Shown: positions 18,082-26,136 of the stretch, piece by piece
Layout of the letters: each line of letters begins with the position of its first letter
Numbering within the stretch: the stretch's first letter is position 1
Source of the DNA: a bacterium
GTDB taxonomy: Bacteria; Myxococcota_A; UBA9160; UBA4427
Reading direction: 5' to 3'
Assembly (NCBI GenBank): GCA_024742285.1
Contig: JANSYR010000005.1
Coordinates: 274,318-338,317, forward strand
DNA length: 64,000 nt
Made by a program: the position numbers and the translations under genes
The notes under the pieces: model-generated
Database searches by the model: none
What the model saw: the letters and a program-made list of their open reading frames with translations, nothing else
Told to the model about the DNA's origin: nothing

Positions 18082-18567
18082 ATGGCTACCGGAGCCGAGT
18101 TCGCCGGCCATCGCCCCCACGGAGACGACGCGCGTCCCGACGAACGCCACGTGCGCATTCTGCTCGTCGAAGGCCGGTCCCTCGTCGCGGACGAGATCCG
18201 GGAGTGTCTCAGCTCGACGAGCAGCGCGTCCTTCGAAATCGTCTGCGAGACCGATCTCGTGGATGCAGCGGCGCAGATCCAGGGCGAGCAATACGACCTG
18301 CTGCTGATGGATCCGCAGTTGCCCGGCGTCGAACGCACCGCGGCCCTCGACCTCGCGAACGAGCTCGCCCACCGTCTTCCCGTGGTCGTGCTGACCGGCA
18401 CCGAGGCCCTCGAACGCGCGGACGACGGCGTCCGGACGCGACTCGCGACCTGTGTCCGCGAAGCGGACGTCGCCGGCAAGCTGCTCAAGGCGATCCGACG
18501 CGCACGGCGGCTCGGAACCGGCGTGATGACGCCGATGTTCTGCCGGATCGAAGGGCTGATCGCCTAG
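18082..18567 (+). CDS. Stand-alone receiver-domain (CheY-like) protein, atypical
   Basis: A 161-residue single-domain response regulator. After a 23-residue charged N-terminus it shows RILLVEGRSLVADEI, where the usual acidic pair is reduced to one Glu (E30). The phosphoacceptor candidate is D77 in YDLLLMDPQLPGVE, and the switch Thr is T105 in VVVLTGTE. The conserved Lys before the last helix is not obvious: the segment reads TCVREADVAGKLL. Phosphorylation is therefore possible but weakened, or the protein may bind partners constitutively. GGAG sits 5 bases before the ATG. No kinase is adjacent. Confidence 0.7.
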   Translation: MATGAEFAGHRPHGDDARPDERHVRILLVEGRSLVADEIRECLSSTSSASFEIVCETDLVDAAAQIQGEQYDLLLMDPQLPGVERTAALDLANELAHRLPVVVLTGTEALERADDGVRTRLATCVREADVAGKLLKAIRRARRLGTGVMTPMFCRIEGLIA

Positions 18568-18628
18568 AGCGCCTCTCCGGGCCCACTCGGTCTCGTGCTC
18601 TCGGGGGGCGGGCGCCTATCCTGCCCGC

Positions 18629-20497
18629 GTGTCGACTCTCCGATTCCGTGTGCCCGGCCGTTCGCAGCCGGTGGGTGGCTGGCTCGCCGCGCTCTTCCCC
18701 GACGTACCCAGACGCGAGCGCCGCGGCTGGATCGAAGACGGGCGCGTCTCCGTCGACGGAGCGCCCTGCGACCGGGGCACCCTCGACTGTCCGCCGGGCG
18801 CCGAGATCGAAGTCGTCCTCGAAGGCGTGTCGCTCGACCAGGTGCTTTCCGGGGCCGCGGCGCTCGGGGCCCGTGAGGCGTCGTCGTGGGAGGCGATCGT
18901 CGCGACCTGTCCCTGGTCCGCGGGCAGCCTCGACGAGACCCTCGAGTTCGAGGTGATCGAGCGGGCCGGGGGCCTTGCGCGGCTCGTGGTTCGCGGGCGC
19001 CGGTCGAGCGGCGCCGAGGTGCTCGACGCGCTGGCAGCGCTCGGACTGCCGGTGGTCGGCGATCTCGTGCGCGGGGCACGCGCGATCGTCGCCTCGGACG
19101 TCGGGGGCGAGCCGGGTCCGCTGCTCTTCGCGGGCGGCGAGACCTCGGACGTGTCCCTCGAGACCGTCGCGCTCTCCGTCTGGCGCTGGGACCACGATCA
19201 ACGTGATCGCGCGCGCCCCGGCGACCTAGAGGACGAAGCGGCGGGCCGGCTGGTCGTCTCCGACGAGACCGGGCGGGTGCTCGCGGGCGGGCACCCCTGG
19301 ATCCTGCCCGATGGCGCGAGCGATCGGGCGGACCGCTACCGGCCCGGCGCGCGGGTCGAAGTCGAAGACCGTTCCGGTCGCGCGCGGGGCTGGGCGCGGA
19401 TCGAGGGGACGGGGCCGATCGGCGCGCGGGTCTGGGCGCCCGCGGACGTCGGGCGCGGGGGGGACTCGATCGAGGCGCGGGTCGCGAAGGCGCTCGCGCG
19501 CCGCCGCGCGCTGCTCGCGCTGCCCTCGAGCGAGACCGGGTGCTTTCGTCTGATCCATGGCGAAGGGGACGCGCTTCCCGGGCTCCATGTCGACCGGCTC
19601 GGGCCGCTGCTGCGCGTGCTCGTCACGGGCTACGCAGCACTCGATCTGCGGGATCGCGTCGTCGACGCCCTCGAGTCGCAGCTTCCGGTCACGCCGGAAG
19701 GGCTGCCCTTCAGCGCGTTCGAGGTGCTGCATCTCCGCTCGCCGGGCCGAGGTCGACTCGACGCGACCCGGTGGGTCCGCGGCGGCCTCGAACGGCTCCG
19801 GGACCAGGGCGTCCTCGTCGGAGAGGCACCTGACCTCGTTGCCCACGAACGTGGCCTCGCCTTCGCACTCGATCCGGGTTGGGCCTCACCGCGCCGCCCA
19901 CGGCCGGGTTACGGCCTCTTCGTCGACCAACGCGAGAATCGCGCTCGCCTCGCGCCGGCGGCCGCGCAAGGTGGGCGGTGGCTCAACCTCTTCGCCCACA
20001 CCGGCGCGTTCAGTGTCGCGCTACTCGCGGCGGGTGCGGACTCGGTCACGAGCGTCGATCTCTCGGCGCCCTATCTCGCTCGGCTCGAGCGAAATCTCGC
20101 ACTCAACTCGGACGCCGGCGTCGACGCGACCCGCCACGAGCGTTTTCGCGGGGATGCGCGGCGCGCCCTCGAGGAGAGCGGGGGCGGGCTGCGCGGGATC
20201 GTGGTCGATCCGCCGACGGCCGCCGCGGCCGGTCGTCGGTTCTGGTCCGTTCGGGAGGACCTCGAGCCCTTGTTGCGCGCCTGCATCGAGCGGTTGGGGG
20301 AGGGCGGGCACCTGCTCGTCACCCAGAACCGCGCGGGGCCCCCGATCGGACTCGACCTCGTGATCGAGCGGGTCGCCCGCCGTGCCCATCGCGAGATCGA
20401 TGCGATCGAAGCGGCGCCGGCGGGGCTGGACCACCCGGGCCTGCCCGGCTTTCCGGAGGGCGATCCCTTCGAAGGCGTGCTGCTGACGCTTCGATAG
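18629..20497 (+). CDS. S4 / RluA-like / PUA / RlmI-type methyltransferase fusion
   Basis: A 622-residue protein starting at GTG, about 220 residues longer than RlmI (about 400). Residues 1-75 look like an S4 RNA-binding domain (LAALFPDVPRRERRGWIEDG, then RVSVDGAP). Residues about 100-200 resemble the C-terminal half of an RluA-type pseudouridine synthase (LDALAALGLPVVGDLVRG), but no HRLD catalytic motif is present. A PUA domain begins near residue 218 (AGGHPWIL). The methyltransferase follows: GLFVDQRENR (about 429), LNLFAHTGAFSVALLAAGAD (about 453) and VVDPPTAA (about 527). The final domain should methylate a cytosine C5 in 23S rRNA, by analogy with RlmI. The S4 and RluA-like parts probably guide RNA binding. 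Confidence 0.85.
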   Translation: MSTLRFRVPGRSQPVGGWLAALFPDVPRRERRGWIEDGRVSVDGAPCDRGTLDCPPGAEIEVVLEGVSLDQVLSGAAALGAREASSWEAIVATCPWSAGSLDETLEFEVIERAGGLARLVVRGRRSSGAEVLDALAALGLPVVGDLVRGARAIVASDVGGEPGPLLFAGGETSDVSLETVALSVWRWDHDQRDRARPGDLEDEAAGRLVVSDETGRVLAGGHPWILPDGASDRADRYRPGARVEVEDRSGRARGWARIEGTGPIGARVWAPADVGRGGDSIEARVAKALARRRALLALPSSETGCFRLIHGEGDALPGLHVDRLGPLLRVLVTGYAALDLRDRVVDALESQLPVTPEGLPFSAFEVLHLRSPGRGRLDATRWVRGGLERLRDQGVLVGEAPDLVAHERGLAFALDPGWASPRRPRPGYGLFVDQRENRARLAPAAAQGGRWLNLFAHTGAFSVALLAAGADSVTSVDLSAPYLARLERNLALNSDAGVDATRHERFRGDARRALEESGGGLRGIVVDPPTAAAAGRRFWSVREDLEPLLRACIERLGEGGHLLVTQNRAGPPIGLDLVIERVARRAHREIDAIEAAPAGLDHPGLPGFPEGDPFEGVLLTLR

Positions 20498-20873
20498 CCG
20501 AGGGCGGGATTTCCTTTCGGCGTGCCCGGAGGGACGAACCCCCGTGCGCTCCAACCGTCGAACGATACAATTCGACCGGTTTTTGGATCGTTGCGGCCGG
20601 TTTTTCGCCGAATGTGAAGCTAAAAACCCCCATTTAGAGCTGTCGTGTCTGACACAAACCACCTCATGTCACCACTTCACTGCGACCCCGAGCGGCACTC
20701 CGCCGGTTCGGGGGTCCCCTCCCATTCCGGGACGGGAACCGTAGGAGTACGTCGCCACCCGGCGTCGGAATCCTGCGGACTGGAATGCACGGACACGCGT
20801 GCGGATGCATGCGTGTGTGACGGCTCGACCGGGCGTCCCGAACGACACCCGGCCTGTGGCAGAGGTGAACTCG
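20498..20873. other. Intergenic region upstream of the first PEP-CTERM gene
   Basis: This 375-base gap includes a locally AT-richer stretch (20560-20660), unusual for the window and a likely promoter area. It contains CCGGTTTTT twice (about 20576 and 20597) and a perfect GTGTC-T-GACAC palindrome at 20645-20655. I found no riboswitch consensus and no convincing sigma-54 (-24/-12) element. Confidence 0.4.
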
Positions 20874-21608
20874 ATGCGACGGAACTTTTCGATTCGGACG
20901 GCGGTGGCGCGCAGCGCGCTGCTGGTCGGTCTGATCCTGGGAGCGGGGCCGGCCCTCGCACTCCCGGCCAACTTCAGCCCTTCGGGCGGCTTCGACACGA
21001 CGAATCTCGGCGGCCTGCCGACGGTGACGATCGGCGCCGAAGACGCGTTCGTGGGCGTCGGCGAAGGGGCGCCGGGGGCCTTCGACGTGAACGTCGAAGG
21101 ATCGATGTCGCTCTGCATCCTCTTCAACGACGACGTCTGTCGAGCGAACACGGGCGGGATCAACGGGCCCTTCAGCGTGATCATGACGCTGACGGTGACG
21201 GCCGTGAACACCGAAGCCCTCGGTTCGCCGTTCACGATCTTCTTGAGCGCGCTGTCCTCGGACTACGCCGCCAACGAGGTTGCGGTCGAATTGGACCCGA
21301 CGCTTCCCGCCGACCTGGACACGACGGCGGTCCCGGACTTCGTCTGGAACGAGAGCTTCTCGCCGGCCGTGCGGGTCACCGATGCCCTCTTCGGTCTCGA
21401 CTACGTGGGGTATACGGTCGACGGCGTCGGGGACTCGCTCACGCTCCGCTACGACGTGTCGCGCGCACCGACGGCCTTCGGAACGCCCCAGCTCTCCACG
21501 AATGCCACCTCCGCGGTGATTCCCGAGCCGGGGACGGCGCTGCTGATGGGCCTCGGCCTGGCCGGGCTGGCCTTCGCGGGGCGTCCGGTCGAGCGAAGGA
21601 CCAACTGA
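20874..21608 (+). CDS. PEP-CTERM sorting-domain secreted protein
   Basis: A 244-residue exported protein with a signal peptide (RRNFSIRTAVARSALLVGL, then GPALA cleavage) and a C-terminal PEP-CTERM signal: VIPEPGT, a hydrophobic helix LLMGLGLAGLAFAG, then a basic RPVERR tail. Exosortase should cleave near PEP and release or anchor the protein at the cell surface. The mature part is Asp/Val-rich with likely beta strands (FSVIMTLTVTAVNTEA) and two cysteines. ATG 20874 is chosen over the earlier ATG at 20799 because AGAGGTGA sits 5 bases before it and the signal peptide starts right there. No function beyond export can be given. The barrel gene follows. Confidence 0.82.
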   Translation: MRRNFSIRTAVARSALLVGLILGAGPALALPANFSPSGGFDTTNLGGLPTVTIGAEDAFVGVGEGAPGAFDVNVEGSMSLCILFNDDVCRANTGGINGPFSVIMTLTVTAVNTEALGSPFTIFLSALSSDYAANEVAVELDPTLPADLDTTAVPDFVWNESFSPAVRVTDALFGLDYVGYTVDGVGDSLTLRYDVSRAPTAFGTPQLSTNATSAVIPEPGTALLMGLGLAGLAFAGRPVERRTN

Positions 21609-21776
21609 CGCGATCGGGTCGGACCTGGTCGCCAAACGCCACACCCGGATGGAGTCGACGGGCTCGGACTGCCTCGACCCTTCGGACCACCGATCGTGGC
21701 GCCAGAGCGAACCGCGATGGCTACCTTGTCCGAGGCGTCGTCGGATGAGTCACCGACCCGGCGACCGAGATTGAGA

Positions 21777-23477
21777 ATGGGGGAAACCGTGCGGAAGCAT
21801 TCGGCGATCAGAGGCCTCGCAACGGGCATTGGGTTGAGCTTCGCGCTCTCGCTGCCCGGCGCCGTCATGGCGGGCCCGGTCGAGGACGCGATGAGCCAGG
21901 CGCGCCAGGACGTCGAGCAGGGCCGATGCGAGCAGGCCGCGGCCCGACTACGCGGCATCAGCGGACTCGAGAGCCGCGCCGCGCTCCTCGCCGGGCAGTG
22001 CCAGATCCGCACCGGGCTCTATCCGGAGGCCCTGTCGAGCCTCGACCGCATCCGCGGGGCCGACGATCTCTCCCGGGAGCAGGTGGGCGACGTCGAGCTC
22101 TACCGCGGCGTCGCGCTCTATCACCTCGAGCGCTACACCGAGGCGGCGGCGGCCCTCGACAGCGCGCGTGGCCTCACGTCCGAAGAGGCCCAGCTCCAGC
22201 TCTACACCGGTCTTCTCTTCCTCCGTGACGGCGACAACGACCGGGCGGCCCCGGCCCTCGAAGCCGCGAGCCGCCTCGAGCCCCGGCTGACGGAGCCGGT
22301 CGCTTCCTACTACGCCGGCCTCGCCTGGCAGGGCTCCTCCGAACGAGAGCGCGCGCGTAACGCCTTCCAGCGCGTCGTCGATCTCGACGGCGACGGACCG
22401 TGGGGCAAGGAGGCGGCGAAGCTCCTCGAATCGACGGAGCTCTTCCCGTACTACGTGCGTGGTCGCGTCGGCGTCGAGTACGACGACAACGTGCTGCTCC
22501 GAGGCAGCGTGACCGAGACCGGCGCCGCGATCCTCGACATCGCCGGTGAGAAGGACTGGCGCGGCGTCTGGGACATCGACGGCGGCGTGCGACTCTGGCA
22601 GGCCGAGGACGGCCAGACCGACGCGGGGCTGACCGCCGGCTACTCGGGCAACGCCCACGTCGACCTCGACGGCCTCGATACCCACTTCATCCGGACCGGC
22701 GCCTACCTGTCGCGACGGCTCGGGGCGCGGACCGTCGCCCAGGCGCGCTACCAGTTCGGCTACGCGCACGTCAAGAACGAGAACGACTACCTCTTCGAGC
22801 ACCTCGGCCAGCTCTCGCTTACGCACACGTGGCAGAAGAACGGGACGACCTTCGTCTTCGCGGACGTCGTGAGCGACGATCTCCGGTTCCGGAACCGCGA
22901 GGTGACGAACAGCGCGGGCGGTGGCGCGGGCAATGCCTGCGGCGTGGCGCTGGCCCCGGGCGAAATCGGCTGTAGCCCCGCCGGTGTCGAAGAGCGCAAC
23001 GCCCGCGATCGCGACGGGATCGGCTACGGCGCCGCCGTCGAGCACCGCTACCTCGTGCCCCTTCCGAACGGCCTCGACGATCTCTTCGAGGAGCTCGAGA
23101 TCGGCGGCGGATACCGCTTTGGCTACTACGACTCCGAAGGGGACGAGTGGCAGCACTTCGCGAACACGCTGAGCGCGATCCTCGAGGTCGAGCTTCCCCT
23201 CGACTTCTCGGTCCTGACCCGCGGCAGCTACACCCGGCGCGACTTCGACAACCCGTCCACTTTCCCGGACGCGGAGACGGCCGGACTCGAATATGCCCTC
23301 TCGAACGACGACCGCGAGGAGAACGAGTGGATCTTCTCGGGGGAAGTCGTGAAGGGCATCACCGACAATTTCTCGGCGAGCGTCGCCTACCAGTACCTGG
23401 ACAACGACTCGAACCGGGACGCCTACAACTACGACCGCCACATCGTGGGCGGCTATCTGAACTTCCGATTCGACTGA
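21777..23477 (+). CDS. TPR plus outer-membrane beta-barrel protein (SLAM/DUF560-like)
   Basis: A 566-residue exported protein. A signal peptide (core GLATGIGLSFALSLPGAVMA) is followed by five or six TPR-like helical repeats (residues about 35-220, for example AAARLRGI, YRGVALYHLERYTEAAAALD). A C-terminal 300-residue region of alternating strands starts at YYVRGRVGVEYDDN and ends GGYLNFRFD with a terminal aromatic and acid, typical of barrels. The layout, periplasmic TPR then barrel, matches surface lipoprotein assembly modulators (SLAM/DUF560), which move lipoproteins to the cell surface. That role is inferred. ATG 21777 is used; GTG 21789, preceded by GGGGGA, is a close alternative. The next gene, 78 bases on, is a possible client. 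Confidence 0.78.
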   Translation: MGETVRKHSAIRGLATGIGLSFALSLPGAVMAGPVEDAMSQARQDVEQGRCEQAAARLRGISGLESRAALLAGQCQIRTGLYPEALSSLDRIRGADDLSREQVGDVELYRGVALYHLERYTEAAAALDSARGLTSEEAQLQLYTGLLFLRDGDNDRAAPALEAASRLEPRLTEPVASYYAGLAWQGSSERERARNAFQRVVDLDGDGPWGKEAAKLLESTELFPYYVRGRVGVEYDDNVLLRGSVTETGAAILDIAGEKDWRGVWDIDGGVRLWQAEDGQTDAGLTAGYSGNAHVDLDGLDTHFIRTGAYLSRRLGARTVAQARYQFGYAHVKNENDYLFEHLGQLSLTHTWQKNGTTFVFADVVSDDLRFRNREVTNSAGGGAGNACGVALAPGEIGCSPAGVEERNARDRDGIGYGAAVEHRYLVPLPNGLDDLFEELEIGGGYRFGYYDSEGDEWQHFANTLSAILEVELPLDFSVLTRGSYTRRDFDNPSTFPDAETAGLEYALSNDDREENEWIFSGEVVKGITDNFSASVAYQYLDNDSNRDAYNYDRHIVGGYLNFRFD

Positions 23478-23555
23478 ATCGAAAAACCAGGAATCGACCA
23501 AGGCTGCCGATCGTCGCCGGACGATCACGTCGATCCAGACACGTGGAGAAATCCA

Positions 23556-24473
23556 ATGAGTCCGACTTCTCGAAATACGCTGATCATCGGTGGCGGCCTG
23601 ATCCTGATCGCACTGCTCTTCACTTGCGGGCCGCTGGGCGGCCTCTTCGGCGGTGACGAGGGCATGAAGACCGCCGTGGAGACGCCGCCGGTCGCGGCCG
23701 GACCGCCCGAGCCGGCCGAGGACATCGAGGACACGGCGGCGGCGGCGACGTCCGGTGCCGCCGCGGGGGCCGGTGCCGGCGCGAACGGCGCAGCGGTGGC
23801 CGCACTCGGAGCGGGTGCGGCGGCCGGTGGTATGGCGGGTGCCGAAGACGGCGACGACACCGTCGTGGGGGCCGCGGGCGTGATTCCCGGCGATGCCGGT
23901 TCGGCGGCTTCGGCCGGCGCGGGCGGGGCCTCGAGCGGCATCGGCGCGGCGGCGGCAGCGACGGCCGCAGGCGCAGCAGGCGCCGGGGCAGCCGCAGCCG
24001 CGGCCGGAGCGGGCTCGGGTTCCGGCGCGGGCGTGGCGACGACCGCGGCCGCGACGGCGACGCCGCCGGTTTCCGCGGGGCCGCCCGCGGCGCCGAACGC
24101 GCCCATGGTCCCGGTGGCCGACACCTCGGGCGCAGCGGATGCGGCGGCCGTCGCCGCGGCAGCTGCCGCCGGCGCGGCCAGCGCGTTCGACAACGCCTAT
24201 GCGGGCCTCTCCGGAGACGGGATCGACGCGGCGGGCAAGGTCGTCGACCGCTTCGCGCCGCCCGTGGCCGCAGTGCCGGGGGGTGGACTCGCCATGAACG
24301 GGGCACAGCGATCGATCGGCTCTTCGATCGGTGGCGTTCGCCAGCCGTGTGACTCGCCCGGCGCCGGCTGTCGGAACGCCGCGGGCCCGCCGTCGATCCG
24401 GCCGGTGATTCCCGGACCGCCTCGCGGAGGCGCGGGGACCGGCACGGGGGGCGGAGGAAACGACCAGATCTAG
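23556..24473 (+). CDS. Ala/Gly-rich low-complexity surface or lipoprotein-like protein
   Basis: A 305-residue protein with no family I recognise. The N-terminus is SPTSRNTLIIGGGLILIALL followed by FTCGPLGG. It could be a signal anchor, or a lipoprotein signal with C24 as acceptor (LFTC is a poor but possible lipobox). The middle 200 residues are almost only Ala, Gly, Ser, Pro, Val and Thr, with runs such as GAAAGAGAGANGAAVAALGA. The tail holds two cysteines (QPCDSPGAGCRNA) and a Pro/Gly-rich end. GGAGAA lies 5 bases before ATG. It follows the TPR-barrel gene on the same strand and ends at a strong terminator, so the two are likely co-transcribed and the barrel may export it. Confidence 0.7.
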   Translation: MSPTSRNTLIIGGGLILIALLFTCGPLGGLFGGDEGMKTAVETPPVAAGPPEPAEDIEDTAAAATSGAAAGAGAGANGAAVAALGAGAAAGGMAGAEDGDDTVVGAAGVIPGDAGSAASAGAGGASSGIGAAAAATAAGAAGAGAAAAAAGAGSGSGAGVATTAAATATPPVSAGPPAAPNAPMVPVADTSGAADAAAVAAAAAAGAASAFDNAYAGLSGDGIDAAGKVVDRFAPPVAAVPGGGLAMNGAQRSIGSSIGGVRQPCDSPGAGCRNAAGPPSIRPVIPGPPRGGAGTGTGGGGNDQI

Positions 24474-24508
24474 GTCGGGACGAGCCCACTCGTTCCTCTT
24501 CGACGACG

Positions 24509-24550
24509 AGACCGCGTGGCGTGCTTCGGCTGCCACGCGGTCTTCTCTTT
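24509..24550 (+). terminator. Strong rho-independent terminator after the surface module
   Basis: A perfect 12-base stem pairs 24509-24520 (AGACCGCGTGGC) with 24532-24543 (GCCACGCGGTCT) around an 11-base loop. TCTCTTT follows on the + strand. It ends the barrel/Ala-Gly-rich transcription unit, before the dienelactone hydrolase gene. Confidence 0.85.
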
Positions 24551-24616
24551 GGGGTGGTCTTGCGTGGAAGGGGCGGGCTGGCCCACCGTTGCGGCGCGCG
24601 CGGCAGGAGGGACGAC

Positions 24617-25312
24617 ATGGGCGGCGGAGAGCACGTGGGAACGGACATCGAGATCGAGAGCGAAGACGGCGCGTTCGCGGCCTACGTCTCCGTGCCCGCG
24701 AGTGGACGGGGACCGGGCCTCGTCGTGCTCCAGGAGTGGTGGGGGCTCGTGCCACAGATCCGCGACGTCTGCGATCGACTCGCCCGGGCGGGCTTCGTGG
24801 CCCTCGCGCCCGATCTCTATCGGGGGGAGTCCACGACGGATCCGGACGAGGCGGGGCGCCTGATGATGGAGCTCGAGATCGAGCGCGCCGGGCGGGATCT
24901 GGTCCAGGCGGTCGAGGCTCTGCGGCGTCGACCGGAGACGGACGGGGCGAGCGTCGGCGTGATCGGCTTCTGCATGGGCGGGAAGCTGGCGCTCCATACG
25001 GCCTGTCTGTGTCCCGAGATCGCGGCGGTCGTCGACTGCTATGGCGTCCATCCGAACGTCGCGCCGGACTACTCGGCGTGTCGAGCGAAGGTGTTCGGGG
25101 TCTTCGCCGAGAACGACGACTTCATCTCGGCGAGCGACGTTGCGGCGCTCACTTCGACCCTCGAAGAGGCCGGCGTCGAGGCCCGGATCAAGACCTACCT
25201 CGGGGTGCAGCATGCATTCCTGAACGAGGCGCGGCCGGAGGTCTACGACGCCGAGAGCGCCGCGCTCGCCTGGCAGGAGATCGAGAACTTCCTGTCCGCC
25301 GAGCTGCGCTAG
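24617..25312 (+). CDS. Dienelactone hydrolase family protein
   Basis: A 231-residue alpha/beta-hydrolase of the dienelactone hydrolase type, full length. The catalytic Cys is C119 in IGFCMGGK, the Asp is in the ENDDF segment (167 or 168), and the His is H199 in GVQHAF. The family Glu that tunes the nucleophile is E40 in VLQEWWGL. Such enzymes open carboxymethylene-butenolides in aromatic degradation or hydrolyse other small esters; no ring-cleavage genes lie nearby, so the substrate is open. ATG 24617 is preferred because AGGAGG stands 6 bases before it. A methyltransferase gene follows 6 bases after the stop. Confidence 0.92.
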   Translation: MGGGEHVGTDIEIESEDGAFAAYVSVPASGRGPGLVVLQEWWGLVPQIRDVCDRLARAGFVALAPDLYRGESTTDPDEAGRLMMELEIERAGRDLVQAVEALRRRPETDGASVGVIGFCMGGKLALHTACLCPEIAAVVDCYGVHPNVAPDYSACRAKVFGVFAENDDFISASDVAALTSTLEEAGVEARIKTYLGVQHAFLNEARPEVYDAESAALAWQEIENFLSAELR

Positions 25313-25318
25313 GCGGAG

Positions 25319-26071
25319 GTGTCGGGGGCCGCCGACACGCCGATGGAATCCTCGTCGTACGACTACGGCGGCGTCGCCTTCTGCTACGACGAGCTGGCGG
25401 CCTTCTACTCGTTCGGGCGGATCGCTCGCTCGAAGCGCGCCTTCCTCGCGCACGTCCGGGCCGGGGAATCGGTGCTCGTGGTCGGGGCAGGGCGGGGAGA
25501 CGATGCCCTCGAGGCCGCGCGTCGCGGAGCGCGAGTCACCGCGATCGACCGGTCCGGCGCGATGCTCGGGCGGCTGCGGTCGGCCGCCCAGCGCGACGAT
25601 CTCGCGGTCGCGTGCATCGAGTCCCGTTTCGAGACGGCGGCCCTCGCGGAGCCCTTCGACCACGTGGTCGCGCACTATTTCCTGAACTGTTTCGCGGAGG
25701 AAGAGGCCCGCAGGATGCTCGCGGCGCTGTCGCGCCGCGTGGCCCCCGACGGGTACCTCCACCTGGCGGACTTCGCCCCGGCCCGGGGCGGCCGTTTCGC
25801 GCGGGGGCTCTCGGCCCTCTACTACGGGGCCGTGAACCTGGCCGGGTGGGCCATGGGGCTGTGCGCGCTCCACGAGATCCCGGATCTGCGCCGCTGGCTC
25901 GAGGACGTGGGCTTCGCGGTCGAGGACGTCGTCCGATTTCCGATCGGGGCTGGATCCGCTCCGGCCTACTGGGCCGTGACCGGGCGTGCGCCGACGGACG
26001 ACGGCGATCCGTCGCACCGTGACCCGGTCGGCTCCGCGGATCCACCCAGCGGCACCCCGGGCTTCGCCTGA
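25319..26071 (+). CDS. Class I SAM-dependent methyltransferase
   Basis: A cytoplasmic methyltransferase of up to 250 residues. The SAM-binding motif VLVVGAGRGDDALEAARRGA lies at about residues 51-70, followed by the acidic strand VTAIDRSGAML. A later FDHVVAHYFLNCF strand replaces the DPPF/NPPY type, so it is not a DNA or RNA base methyltransferase of that kind. A hydrophobic stretch near FARGLSALYYGAVNLAGWAM suggests a membrane-associated or lipid-like substrate, which is inference. The GTG at 25319 overlaps GGAGG; ATG 25343 is the alternative start. It is 6 bases downstream of the dienelactone hydrolase gene. Confidence 0.75.
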   Translation: MSGAADTPMESSSYDYGGVAFCYDELAAFYSFGRIARSKRAFLAHVRAGESVLVVGAGRGDDALEAARRGARVTAIDRSGAMLGRLRSAAQRDDLAVACIESRFETAALAEPFDHVVAHYFLNCFAEEEARRMLAALSRRVAPDGYLHLADFAPARGGRFARGLSALYYGAVNLAGWAMGLCALHEIPDLRRWLEDVGFAVEDVVRFPIGAGSAPAYWAVTGRAPTDDGDPSHRDPVGSADPPSGTPGFA

Positions 26072-26136
26072 ATTCACCCGCCGGATCTCCGTTTCGATGC
26101 GTGTGCTCCGATAAGCATCGAATCCCGGGAGATCCG

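Noticed and set aside
20645..20655. GTGTC-T-GACAC as a specific operator
   Set aside because: Arms of five bases are too short to claim a regulator from sequence alone.
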